A stretch of 45,487 bases of DNA from contig CALFUU010000005.1 of the NCBI GenBank assembly GCA_937929835.1, positions 1-45,487 of the forward strand. The letters run 5' to 3'. Below the pieces are notes generated by a model, which was not told where the DNA came from, made no database searches, and saw only the letters and a program-made list of their open reading frames with translations. Positions 27,998-36,143 of the stretch are shown here, piece after piece. The stretch comes from an uncultured Saprospiraceae bacterium (GTDB taxonomy: Bacteria; Bacteroidota; Bacteroidia; Chitinophagales; Saprospiraceae). Within the stretch, counting starts at the first letter, position 1. Every line of letters starts with the position of its first letter. A program made the position numbers and the translations under genes.

Positions 27998-28167
27998 GAG
28001 ATTATAATTTGTTCTACAGTCCAAAAAAAATGGGGGAAGACTGCTTGCTTACAGAACGTATGAAACCCTAAAAACGATGCAAGCTATCTTCGAAAAAATA
28101 ACTTGCATCGTCTCAACCCGCGTGTTTGCTAGGTTGCTAGGCTAAGAAATAGGGTATTCCCTAGCTT

Positions 28168-28902
28168 CTATTTTTTGTAAGCTTCCTTTACAAGGTCTGG
28201 GAAGGTCTTCACAACCTTTTCTACTTTCGGTCTACTCACATTGGCGACATAGCCTTGTCTCGGATTGTATTCATAGTAGTTTTGGTGATAGCCTTCTGCA
28301 ACCCAAAACTCTTTATATCTCTCCACCTGTGTGACGACCTTACCTGGTAATTTACCAGAAGCATCTAGAGCTTTAATTTTCTTATCAATAGATGCTTTTT
28401 CTGCTGGTGACTTGTAATAGATGGCAGAGCGATAGGCCTCCCCCTTGTCTGGACCCTGTCTGTTGAGAGTAGTGGGATCATGGGCAACAAAAAGGACATC
28501 CAATAGGGTTTCATAGGACACCACCTTTGCATCATAATAAATGTAGATGGCTTCTGCATGACCTGTTGTCCCTCGACCGACTTGTCCATATTCTGGGTAG
28601 TCTACGTGACCGCCTGAGTAGCCACTGATGACATCAACGACGCCTTCTATGCGCTCAAATGCAGCTTCTGTACACCAGAAACATCCACCAGCAAAAATGG
28701 CTTGGGCATATTGACCTAGCTTATGCTGTTCTGTATACTCTTTAACTGGGAAGGTTGATTTATTGTTAGATTTGATGAGGGTAGGTTTTTCCATATCAGT
28801 TGATGAGGACTTGCCTACTTGCGCATTAGAGCACGCTGATATGTTCAAAAAGAGGCCTGCCGTCAGGGCTACTATCTTATATATTCCTTGTAGTGATTGC
28901 AT
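28168..28902 (-). CDS. msrA: Peptide methionine sulfoxide reductase A, lipoprotein
   Basis: 244 residues. The N-terminus has a lipoprotein signal with Cys24 (NISAC), so the enzyme probably sits in the periplasm. The catalytic motif GGCFWCTEAAFE places the active Cys at 74, with a second Cys at 77. GYSGGHVDYP and GTTGHAEAIYIYYD are family blocks. It reduces Met-S-sulfoxide in proteins using thioredoxin-type donors. A single gene; the length is long only because of the export signal and a short linker. Confidence 0.95.
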   Translation of the reverse strand: MQSLQGIYKIVALTAGLFLNISACSNAQVGKSSSTDMEKPTLIKSNNKSTFPVKEYTEQHKLGQYAQAIFAGGCFWCTEAAFERIEGVVDVISGYSGGHVDYPEYGQVGRGTTGHAEAIYIYYDAKVVSYETLLDVLFVAHDPTTLNRQGPDKGEAYRSAIYYKSPAEKASIDKKIKALDASGKLPGKVVTQVERYKEFWVAEGYHQNYYEYNPRQGYVANVSRPKVEKVVKTFPDLVKEAYKK

Positions 28903-29093
28903 TGTTATCAGTTTTATTTAGTGATGATTTCTAACATATTCAGAAGCAGATATTTATGCATTAAGTTGAAAGAGGAAGTGTTATTTAACTGAAAATTAAG
29001 TTGTTGCGGCTTGTCTCCTTACCGCTGTCTCTATTTATTTGCGCCTTATTCCGCTTGGCTATTATTATTTTACTAACCTATAATCAAAAAATT

Positions 29094-29759
29094 ATGTTGC
29101 AAAAATCAATATTGACATTTTGTCTATCCACTCTATTGATGGTCTGCTTGAGCGCCCAGGAGAAAGTGTATCGGGCTAAAATCTCAACCAATCTCGGCGA
29201 TATGATTATCAAATTACACAATGATACGCCTAACCATAGAGACAATTTCATCAAGTATGCCAATAATGGTTGGTTTGATGGCACGCTGTTTCACAGAGTA
29301 TTGCCCTTCTTTATGGCACAGGGTGGAGATCCCAATTCTGTCGGTGCGACTCCAGAGAAAGCATTAGGCTCTGATAGATGCGACAAACTCGACAATGAGA
29401 TCAGAAGACATTATTTCCATAAGAAAGGTGCTATCGCTTCAGCTCGTCTCCCTGACTCTGTCAATCCTACCAAGCAGTCTAGCGCTTGTCAGTTCTTTGT
29501 TGTTCAAGGTTATAAGTTGACTGATGCACAGCTTGATGGTATGGAGACAGAAAATTTTAAGTTTTCTGATATCGCTAGAGCCTATTATAAGACTGTAGGG
29601 GGCTCACCGCACTTAGATATGAATTACACTATTTTTGGCGAGGTCGTAGAAGGCTTAGAGGTCATTGATCTTATCTGCGCTATGCGTACAGGTGGCAAAG
29701 TAAAAGACAGACCCAATACGGATGTGATCATGCACAGTGTCACTATGCTCAAGGACTAA
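29094..29759 (+). CDS. Cyclophilin-type peptidyl-prolyl isomerase, secreted
   Basis: 221 residues from the ATG at 29094, chosen because MLQKSILTFCLSTLLMVCLSA is a signal peptide. A TTG at 29001 would add 31 odd residues. The cyclophilin core has LGDMIIKL, LFHRVLPFFMAQGGDPN (catalytic Arg in FHRV; Gln in AQGG) and QFFVVQG. It catalyses cis-trans isomerisation at prolines in the periplasm. It is followed by a terminator shared with the convergent gene at 29826. Confidence 0.9.
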   Translation: MLQKSILTFCLSTLLMVCLSAQEKVYRAKISTNLGDMIIKLHNDTPNHRDNFIKYANNGWFDGTLFHRVLPFFMAQGGDPNSVGATPEKALGSDRCDKLDNEIRRHYFHKKGAIASARLPDSVNPTKQSSACQFFVVQGYKLTDAQLDGMETENFKFSDIARAYYKTVGGSPHLDMNYTIFGEVVEGLEVIDLICAMRTGGKVKDRPNTDVIMHSVTMLKD

Positions 29760-29788
29760 GGTCACATAGGGACTATACCAACAGATAT

Positions 29789-29825
29789 AAAGAGCAATCT
29801 TCTTAGTGAGGGTTGCTCTTTTTTT
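29789..29825. terminator. Bidirectional terminator
   Basis: AAAGAGCAA (29789-29797) pairs with TTGCTCTTT (29813-29821) around a 15-base loop. A T-run follows on the plus strand and an A-run precedes, so it serves the cyclophilin gene and the minus gene ending at 29826. Confidence 0.85.
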
Positions 29826-30179
29826 CTATACTTTGACAAATTTCTCTATAAATACTTCTCCAGAAGACGTTTTGAGATGCAGTAGGTAGGGCCTCTGGCG
29901 TTCGAGTCTAGAGATATCCAGAGTGGCCTCTTTGCTTTGGAGAGATTCCCATTTTTCTACATTGATACCGACTTCAGTGATGATAATAACATCTTGTATA
30001 TTATCCTCTAGATACCCACCTAGTTCTAGCTTAAGCTCATTAGTTGGTTGTTCTGCATCTATGGATAAGATGATGTCCGCTTCATTGTTGGCGTCCGTAT
30101 TGCCGAATATGTAGGTCTGAGATTGCCCCATTGTTGTAAGGGCTAGAAAAGCTAGTATTAAGTAAGTGGTTAATCGCAT
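29826..30179 (-). CDS. Short secreted protein resembling a stand-alone T9SS tail
   Basis: 117 residues with a signal peptide (MRLTTYLILAFLALTTMG, cut near QSQT). The ~95-residue mature protein is a beta-rich domain whose last 35 residues (ATLDISRLERQRPYLLHLKT, then GEVFIEKFVKV) resemble a T9SS type A sorting domain without a cargo. It could be a minimal T9SS substrate, a decoy or a small beta-sandwich of another family. Low similarity to classic PxAxD-type starts keeps this tentative. Confidence 0.6.
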   Translation of the reverse strand: MRLTTYLILAFLALTTMGQSQTYIFGNTDANNEADIILSIDAEQPTNELKLELGGYLEDNIQDVIIITEVGINVEKWESLQSKEATLDISRLERQRPYLLHLKTSSGEVFIEKFVKV

Positions 30180-30301
30180 CAGTCTCTCGTTATCAATTGT
30201 TAATCAAAAGGGGATTGTCTCCGATAATCCAATAATCAATCCATAAGTCGATCGAGAATGTAACCTATTATACACAAGGTGGATAGTATTCTGTGGATGC
30301 T

Positions 30302-31009
30302 TTAAGTGGTTACGATAATCCTAAAATAAGCCCATAGTTCTGATAAGATTGTCCGTAGTCCAAGGGTAGACATTTTTACATTATCTCTGCTTTTGACATC
30401 GAGGATGATAACTTCTTTGTCTCTACGCTTAAGACGTCTTAGGAACTCAATGTCTATAAGAAATCTATTGGTCTGAGTTTCTAGAAAGATAGGCTTAATC
30501 GATTTACTAAATCCCTTAAGACCGCACTGTGTATCATCTGTGCCCAGCCGCAGAATAAAGGTGTTGATGGTCTTAAGATAATGGGATAGCTTAACTCTAA
30601 ACCAAGGCAGATCTTGATAGTAGGTCTCGTCTCTATGCCCTATAATAATCTCATTTCCCTCTCTATGCATCAGCTCTATAAACGCTATCATACTATCTGC
30701 GGTGTAGGGTAGATCGTGGTCCGTGTATAATAAGTAGTCTCCATTGCTAGCTTGTACGCCAGTTCTGAGTGCATACCCTTTTCCTTGGTTCTCAGGATAT
30801 GAAATCCACTTTGCATTGCCGATGGCTGCCTTTATCTTCTTGACACCTTCTGACAGGTCTATACTGCTACCATCATTGACCATTATGAGCTGTGAAGTGA
30901 CTTCGGGCGACAGCTTGGTTACAAAGGAGTGATAGTGACGAATGACGTCTTCAGCCCACTTTCCAGTAGGGTTATAGATAGGTAATATGAGGTCTAATTG
31001 TTTAGTGAT
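30302..31009 (-). CDS. Family 2 glycosyltransferase (start codon abnormal)
   Basis: About 235 residues. The fold starts LDLILPIYNPTGKWAEDVIR, followed by VNDGSS (sugar-nucleotide Asp), GKGYALRTG and YTDHDLPY (metal-binding DxD-like Asp). It fits GT-A family 2 enzymes of the dolichyl-phosphate-mannose-synthase type; no membrane helix is visible. The first in-frame ATG (30883) is inside the conserved domain, cutting ~42 residues. Upstream the frame is closed by a TAA at 31013-31015 and offers only ATC at 31007-31009 as a near-start (ATC ACT AAA CAA TTA, i.e. TKQLDLILPIYNP follows). Confidence 0.7.
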   Translation of the reverse strand: MTKQLDLILPIYNPTGKWAEDVIRHYHSFVTKLSPEVTSQLIMVNDGSSIDLSEGVKKIKAAIGNAKWISYPENQGKGYALRTGVQASNGDYLLYTDHDLPYTADSMIAFIELMHREGNEIIIGHRDETYYQDLPWFRVKLSHYLKTINTFILRLGTDDTQCGLKGFSKSIKPIFLETQTNRFLIDIEFLRRLKRRDKEVIILDVKSRDNVKMSTLGLRTILSELWAYFRIIVTT

Positions 31010-31070
31010 AACTTACTTATTGCCCGAAATTTAACCAAAGTCATTAATTTTCCTCTGAAAACGAAATAAT

Positions 31071-31589
31071 ATGAAATTGAGAAGGCCAAGTGCTAATGAA
31101 TATGCTCCTTATTTTCAGAAGTATATCGATCAGGTAATGGGATCAGATTTTATAGAGCAGCTCAGAGACACTTCCTTAATGGAAGCACTAGATACGCTGA
31201 CGCCTATCCAATGGGCTTACCGCTATGCCCCAGAAAAATGGTCTGTCAAGGAAGTGATAAAACATCTATGCGATACGGAAAGAGTCTTTGCCTATCGAGC
31301 ATTGCGCATAGGTCGCAACGATATGACACCGCTGCCAGGTTTTGATCAGGATACTTATGCTGCTGCCTCTATGGCTGATCACCAGTCTGCAGCAGCCTTG
31401 ATGAGAGAGCTTTCCTCCGTCCGATCGGCTACAGTAGATCTATTTGAGAGTTTCAGTGAGGAAGCTATAGATAGAGTAGGCGTTGCTGGAGATGCCCCTA
31501 CTTCGACCTTGGCGTTAGGTTTTATGATTTTGGGTCATCAGAACCATCACATCAGATTATTCAAGGAGCTCTATAGATTATGGGGATAA
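31071..31589 (+). CDS. DinB-family putative metalloenzyme
   Basis: 172 residues, no signal. It is a four-helix DinB/YfiT-like bundle with the usual three metal-binding histidines, seen here as KHLCDTERVFAYRALRIGRN and GHQNHHIRLF. The family includes thiol-dependent transferases; the substrate is unknown. It overlaps the next gene by 10 bases, so the two are co-transcribed. Confidence 0.8.
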   Translation: MKLRRPSANEYAPYFQKYIDQVMGSDFIEQLRDTSLMEALDTLTPIQWAYRYAPEKWSVKEVIKHLCDTERVFAYRALRIGRNDMTPLPGFDQDTYAAASMADHQSAAALMRELSSVRSATVDLFESFSEEAIDRVGVAGDAPTSTLALGFMILGHQNHHIRLFKELYRLWG

Positions 31590-32176
31590 AAAAACCTACC
31601 TCTGGTGCCCAATATGTCCAAGACCATCCACACTGGTCGGAGGGCCTTACCACTCTGAGGGATTTGCTTCTGGACACAGAGCTGGAGGAGAAGATAAAAT
31701 GGGGTATCCCTGTATTCTGTCTAGACGATAAGAATGTAATCGGGATTGCAGGATTTAAGCACAAATATGGACTCTGGTTCTACCAAGGTAGCTTTATGTC
31801 TGATCCTGCTAATCTATTGGTCAATGCCCAAGAAGGGAAGACCAAAGGTATGCGACACATCTACTTTGATAAAAATAAGTCGATAGACAAGTCGTTAATG
31901 GCGCAATACATCTCTGAAGCCATCGCTAATCAGAAGGCAGCAAAGATGATCAAGATAGAAAGACGGTCACTTGAAGTAGGGCCAGAATTGTCTGCCGCAC
32001 TCAAGGCCAATAAGCCATTTAATAAAGCCTTTGGAGGTCTCAGGCTGGCCGTACAGGCAGATTACGCTGAGTATATCAACTCCGCAAAGCGCGCAGATAC
32101 CAAAGAAAGGAGACTACAAAAGATCATTCCAATGGTGCTCAAGGGTGTCGGGCTCAACGATAAGTATAAAAAATAG
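31580..32176 (+). CDS. DUF1801/YdeI-type protein
   Basis: 198 residues. The N-terminal part (HWSEGLTTLRDLLLDTELEE, KWGIPVF, GFKHKYGLWFYQGSF) fits DUF1801 (YdhG-like), and the C-terminal part (LEVGPELSAALKANKPF, ADTKERRLQKI) fits the YdeI/OmpD-associated helical tail. Function is unknown. Its stop (32174-32176) abuts the stop of the response-regulator gene (32177-32179) with no terminator between. Confidence 0.78.
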   Translation: MGIKKPTSGAQYVQDHPHWSEGLTTLRDLLLDTELEEKIKWGIPVFCLDDKNVIGIAGFKHKYGLWFYQGSFMSDPANLLVNAQEGKTKGMRHIYFDKNKSIDKSLMAQYISEAIANQKAAKMIKIERRSLEVGPELSAALKANKPFNKAFGGLRLAVQADYAEYINSAKRADTKERRLQKIIPMVLKGVGLNDKYKK

Positions 32177-32827
32177 TTAGTCGTCAAGCAGCTTATGCTC
32201 CATCGTAATCCTTACAAGACCTGCTGTATTTCTAGCATTCGTCTTGGCGAGAAGATTACTTCTATGGGACTCTACAGTTTTGAGTGAGATAAAGAGCTTT
32301 TTGGCAATCTCTTGGGTCGTATGTTCTTTGACGATCAGGTCTAGTACTTCTCTTTCTCTTCTAGATATCTTGGGGATTTCTTTTTTTGCCTTCTTAGAGC
32401 CAGTTCTTTGACTCATTAAGCCTTTCATTATAGTCTCAGTGACATCATCACTGAAGTAGGATTTTCCTGTCAATACTGTGTTGATAGCCCGTAGCAGCTC
32501 ATCTCTTCCAGTGTTTTTAAGGACATAGCCCTTAGCACCATTGTTGAGTATTTCTGTAACAAAGCTCTCTTCGTTAAACATTGATATGGCGATAACCTTG
32601 ACTGCGGGGTACTTGGCCGTTACCGTCTTGCACACATCAATCCCACTCATCCCGGGAAGATTAACGTCAAGCAGAAGGACATCTACTTTATTGTCTTTGA
32701 GAAATTCTAGCACAGAAGGGCCATCGAGGCACTTACCTATGACATTAATGTCTGCTTCTGTGTCTAAGATAGAAGAAATGCCATCGGCAAACATAGCGTG
32801 ATCGTCAGCAATTAAGATATTGGTCAT
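32177..32827 (-). CDS. NarL/LuxR-type response regulator
   Basis: 216 residues from MTNILIADDH at 32827; an ATG at 32857 is possible. Receiver domain (1-~118) with Asp8/Asp9 pocket and phospho-acceptor Asp54 (VLLLDVNLPGMSG). C-terminal LuxR helix-turn-helix (~150-216, SRREREVLDLIVKEHTTQEI, then SLKTVESHRSNLLAK). It is divergent from the sensor kinase at 33315, a natural partner of the same HisKA_3/NarL type. It shares the long intergenic region with the kinase leader. Confidence 0.92.
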   Translation of the reverse strand: MTNILIADDHAMFADGISSILDTEADINVIGKCLDGPSVLEFLKDNKVDVLLLDVNLPGMSGIDVCKTVTAKYPAVKVIAISMFNEESFVTEILNNGAKGYVLKNTGRDELLRAINTVLTGKSYFSDDVTETIMKGLMSQRTGSKKAKKEIPKISRREREVLDLIVKEHTTQEIAKKLFISLKTVESHRSNLLAKTNARNTAGLVRITMEHKLLDD

Positions 32828-32857
32828 TTTGATATCGTCTAGGTGGAGTACTTCCAT

Positions 32858-33253
32858 AACTGTATAAGTTTTCAGTAGTCCAAGTTAGTTGATATAAAGG
32901 TCTAAAATATAGGGGTATTCCCTAGCGATTTTTTTGGGTGATTACATTGATTGATTAAGCTTGTAATGATTGCATCTTTATACTATCAAAGACGGAAGCG
33001 TCTTATCCCAGTTTAGACAATAAGTAGTTTTGTTGGTTTTTTGCATCGGCCTAGTGCTGATCGGAATAGTTAGTTTGAGTTGGGCAAAGTTTTTTTTCTG
33101 AAAGTAATCTTATTGACATTAGAAATTAGATTCAGGCCTCAATGGACCAAAATTCTTTGCTCAACTTTTTTTAACTCCTAACAAAATGATAAAATAAAGA
33201 GGTTTTCCTCTAATCCTTTTTTAACTCAGAGGGATTGACTATTGCAAAATTTT
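32858..33253. other. Divergent promoter region of the two-component pair
   Basis: About 400 bp without a gene. It is A/T rich and contains three T-runs, each next to an ACTC element, on the plus strand (33086-33093, 33166-33177, 33216-33227). A small AGAGG/CCTCT hairpin (33198-33211) precedes the third. CCTCT could also pair with a second AGAGG at 33228. No TAnnTTTG box was clear. Confidence 0.45.
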
Positions 33254-33291
33254 AAAAAGAAGTCCTCATGAAGATGTGGACTTCTTTTTTT
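33254..33291 (+). terminator. Terminator-like hairpin in the sensor-kinase leader
   Basis: A perfect 12-bp stem, AAAAAGAAGTCC (33254-33265) with GGACTTCTTTTT (33278-33289), a 12-base loop and a T-run. It lies 23 bp before the kinase ATG and after any promoter, so it would act as an attenuator rather than an end-of-gene terminator. Confidence 0.8.
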
Positions 33292-33318
33292 ATACACGTA
33301 CCTTTCATAACCATATGA
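33268..33318 (+). CDS. 16-codon leader ORF overlapping the sensor-kinase start
   Basis: ATG at 33268 lies in the loop of the terminator hairpin. The ORF encodes MKMWTSFFIHVPFITI and stops at TGA 33316-33318, overlapping the kinase ATG (33315) as ATGA. Translating it would take ribosomes through the hairpin's 3' arm. No amino-acid run as in classic attenuators is present. This is a candidate leader peptide, not proven expressed. Confidence 0.4.
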   Translation: MKMWTSFFIHVPFITI

Positions 33319-35084
33319 AGTCAACCATCTCTATAAGCATTATTATACTTTGTTTGTCTGCTCTCAGTGGACCTGCCTATGGTCAGGGCTCAGACCAGAT
33401 CTATGAAAGGCTTACGCATGCACTAGATGAGGCCAGAGATAAAAATGACTATCCTCTACTCGCTCAGGCCTACTATGACCTCGCGATGTATGAGGAGGCC
33501 ATCAATAATAACTTAGAACTCTCATTTCAACAACTGTCTCGTAGCCTCGATTACTATGAGTTGTCACGTGATAGTGTAGGGATATCGGATTGTAAGTTCA
33601 ATATAGCACGCCAATTACTAGACAATGGTATGTATGATGAAGCTTATGCACGATTGCAAGAGCTCCAGACTTATTATATCAACGATAGCGATGCATCCAA
33701 TCTAGCCAAACTCGACCTCCAGCGCTACAGATTCTTCTTCGAAAAATTAGAAATGGATTCTTGTGAAGTCATACTTAACAGGTTGTCAGACTATTTTGAG
33801 ATGCAAGAAGATTATGATCTCCGTGCAGACTATCTCCCACTCAAGGTATCTTATCACGCGTTACTTAAAGATTATAAGCAAGCCCTCAGTGATGCAGACG
33901 CCTGTGTAGTGGCAAGCCTCAATAATAAGAATGAACTCGATAGAGCGACTTGTCTTATAAGTCGAGGACGTATACACTTAAGATTAAGACAATATACCTC
34001 TGCGCTTAAGGACTTCAATAATAGTCATCGGGTACTTAGGACAATTCCTTACAGCACTGGGCGCCTCGAGATATATAAACTGATGTCGGAGACCTATAAG
34101 CAAATTGCCTTACCAGACCTCGCTTATAATTTTATCGCCAAGTACTCCGCCCTACAAGATAGTATACTCAATGAACGACGGATCATCGCTGTCAACAACC
34201 TGACGTATAAGTATGAGTCGAGAGAAAAAGCCACAGCCATCACCCTCCTCGAAAAAGATAAAGAACTGGTCCAAAGAAGTAATGACCAACAGCGCCGCGC
34301 CCTTATGGTCTTGGGTATATCCTTTTTGGGTCTTCTATTAGGTATTTATTATATCGTGAAGTTTTACTCTGATAAGATTAAGAATGCTCGGATTATAGAA
34401 TCCCAGAATCAACGTATCAATCAACAGAAAATCAAAGAGCTAGAGGATGAGTTGCAAATCAACTCGATGCAGTCTATGATTGCGGGACAAGAAGTAGAGC
34501 GAGAGCGCATCGCTAAGGACTTGCACGATAGTCTCGGGGGCTTGCTGTCTACGATTAAGTTGCAAGTAGAGCGCATCCCTGGTAGCGCCAGTGGTGCTTC
34601 TAGAAGTCCCGAATTGAATAAGGCGACGGACTTGCTAGATGTAGCGGTATCAGAAGTGCGGACGATCTCTCAGGACTTACAGCCAGGGGCTCTCAAGCGC
34701 TTAGGGTTGGTCCCCGCCATAAATGACTTGGTCAACAGATACCAGTCTAGTACTGGTCCCGAAATCAGTTTTCAGCACTATGGCATTCCGTCTGTTATGG
34801 ACCAGAATCTAGCACTCAGTATATTTAGAATAGTCCAAGAGATACTCAATAATGCCATCAAGCACGCGGAGGCTTCAGAGATATTTGTTCAGCTCAATAA
34901 GGAAGAGGAGGCCTTGGTGATTCATATAGAAGATGACGGCAAAGGCTTTGACCCTAACAAAAAATATAAGAGTATGGGATTGGAAAATATCCGCTCTCGT
35001 GTCAATTATCTCAAGGGTTCTCTCGAGATAGATTCTAGAAAGGGTATCGGCACTTCTTTTATCATCCATATAGATGTTAAGTGA
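33315..35084 (+). CDS. TPR-containing sensor histidine kinase (HisKA_3)
   Basis: 589 residues from the ATG at 33315; a GTG at 33276 lies inside the hairpin and is rejected. Signal peptide (MKSTISISIIILCLSALS), periplasmic TPR-like sensor domain (~25-320), one membrane helix (~328-350, MVLGISFLGLLLGIYYIVKF), coiled linker, HisKA_3 with His404 (RERIAKDLHDSLGGLLSTIK), then HATPase with IVQEILNNAIKHAEA, DDGKGFDP and GMGLENIRSR-like SMGLENIRSR. It phosphorylates a NarL-type regulator, most likely the divergent one at 32177. Its stop overlaps a GTG of the next gene. Confidence 0.92.
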   Translation: MKSTISISIIILCLSALSGPAYGQGSDQIYERLTHALDEARDKNDYPLLAQAYYDLAMYEEAINNNLELSFQQLSRSLDYYELSRDSVGISDCKFNIARQLLDNGMYDEAYARLQELQTYYINDSDASNLAKLDLQRYRFFFEKLEMDSCEVILNRLSDYFEMQEDYDLRADYLPLKVSYHALLKDYKQALSDADACVVASLNNKNELDRATCLISRGRIHLRLRQYTSALKDFNNSHRVLRTIPYSTGRLEIYKLMSETYKQIALPDLAYNFIAKYSALQDSILNERRIIAVNNLTYKYESREKATAITLLEKDKELVQRSNDQQRRALMVLGISFLGLLLGIYYIVKFYSDKIKNARIIESQNQRINQQKIKELEDELQINSMQSMIAGQEVERERIAKDLHDSLGGLLSTIKLQVERIPGSASGASRSPELNKATDLLDVAVSEVRTISQDLQPGALKRLGLVPAINDLVNRYQSSTGPEISFQHYGIPSVMDQNLALSIFRIVQEILNNAIKHAEASEIFVQLNKEEEALVIHIEDDGKGFDPNKKYKSMGLENIRSRVNYLKGSLEIDSRKGIGTSFIIHIDVK

Positions 35085-35089
35085 GTTTG

Positions 35090-36001
35090 ATGCAGTTAGA
35101 TGGTCTTAGATTGCCTTCCCCCATCGAGGCCTTAGGGCTGCATCCATCCGGAGTAGAGTTATATGTCAAGCGAGAGGATTTGATTCATTCTGCTTTTGGT
35201 GGTAATAAGTGGCGGAAGCTGAAGTATAATTTATTGGAATTCCAATCGGGGGGATATTCTCATCTGGTCACTTTCGGCGGGCCTTTTAGCAATCATATTG
35301 CGGCAGTGGCGCAGGCTTGTCGTGTTGAGAAAATTCCTTGTGTGGGTCTTATCAGAGGGACTTATGTGGATGAGGAGAATCCGACGCTTATCGCAGCGCG
35401 GCAGGCGGGTATGCAACTTATCCATATAACCAAGGAGGTATACAAGCAAAAAGAGGGGTCTGCTGAGGTGCGGCAGATTCTATCTGAGCTGTCTAGACCT
35501 TTTGTTGTTCCAGAGGGTGGGGGCAATGCGCTAGGGCTTAAGGGATGCGCTGAGATATCCGATGAGATCGATGCACACGGAATTGCTTTTGATGCCGTTG
35601 TGGTTCCTGCCGGGACGGGTACTACTGCTGCGGGTATCATTGCTGCTTCGGAGACGGAGACTTTTGTTGTCAATGTGCTCAAGAATCCCTCCTTAGTAGA
35701 TGTTCTTACTGCTCAGGTACCTAGTGATAAGCAGTGGCAAGTTGTATCCGATTATCATTTTGGTGGTTTTGCCAAGGTGAACCAAGTGCTGGTAGACTTT
35801 ATTAATGCTTGTTCTGTTGAGTATGGCTTTCTGCTTGATCCGATCTATAACGGCAAGGGCTTTTATGCTGCGCTAGATATGATGGGTAGGGGGCGCTTCC
35901 CTCAGGGTGCCAAGGTCTTATATATCCTCACCGGGGGTCTACAGGGTATAGCGGCGTATAACTATCGATGCAAGCGGGATGCTATGGTGATACAAGTATG
36001 A
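35090..36001 (+). CDS. PLP-dependent D-cysteine desulfhydrase / ACC deaminase-like enzyme
   Basis: 303 residues from the ATG at 35090; GTG at 35081 overlaps the kinase stop and is an alternative. Fold-type II PLP enzyme: YVKREDLIHSAFGGNKWRKL has the PLP lysine (Lys40), followed by FGGPFSNHIAAVA and, later, VVPAGTGTTAAG (phosphate-binding loop). Members deaminate ACC or release sulfide from D-cysteine; the residues that separate these activities were not checked. It is co-transcribed with the kinase. The gene ends at 36001, exactly where the first hip operator site begins. Confidence 0.85.
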   Translation: MQLDGLRLPSPIEALGLHPSGVELYVKREDLIHSAFGGNKWRKLKYNLLEFQSGGYSHLVTFGGPFSNHIAAVAQACRVEKIPCVGLIRGTYVDEENPTLIAARQAGMQLIHITKEVYKQKEGSAEVRQILSELSRPFVVPEGGGNALGLKGCAEISDEIDAHGIAFDAVVVPAGTGTTAAGIIAASETETFVVNVLKNPSLVDVLTAQVPSDKQWQVVSDYHFGGFAKVNQVLVDFINACSVEYGFLLDPIYNGKGFYAALDMMGRGRFPQGAKVLYILTGGLQGIAAYNYRCKRDAMVIQV

Positions 36002-36020
36002 TGACTACTATATGAGTCAT
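36001..36020. promoter_or_regulatory. hip operator-like palindrome 1
   Basis: ATGACTACTATATGAGTCAT: arms ATGACT and AGTCAT are perfect. It is the first of four sites on a 40-bp spacing ahead of hipB, and begins at the last base of the previous gene's stop. Confidence 0.75.
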
Positions 36021-36040
36021 TATTACGATTATGGTCTATT

Positions 36041-36060
36041 TTGACTACTATAATAGTCAT
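36041..36060. promoter_or_regulatory. hip operator-like palindrome 2
   Basis: TTGACTACTATAATAGTCAT: arms TGACTA and TAGTCA. It is exactly 40 bp after site 1 and also reads like TTGAC...TATAAT. Confidence 0.78.
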
Positions 36061-36080
36061 TTTAGCTAATTATCTTATTT

Positions 36081-36100
36081 TTGGATGATATAATTGACAT
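36081..36100. promoter_or_regulatory. Degenerate hip operator-like site 3
   Basis: TTGGATGATATAATTGACAT matches site 2 at 14 of 20 positions and lies in register (40 bp from site 2). The palindrome is damaged, so binding would be weak; the register is the main support. Confidence 0.45.
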
Positions 36101-36120
36101 ATTGGTGTATTTGTTGTATA

Positions 36121-36140
36121 TTGACTAATATAAAAGTCAT
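36121..36140. promoter_or_regulatory. hip operator-like palindrome 4
   Basis: TTGACTAATATAAAAGTCAT: arms TGACT and AGTCA. It ends 3 bp before the hipB start codon, 80 bp after site 2. Confidence 0.75.
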
Positions 36141-36143
36141 TAT

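Noticed and set aside
33276-33314. GTG start for the sensor kinase
   Set aside because: It lies in the 3' part of the terminator hairpin and adds 13 residues ahead of a good signal peptide.
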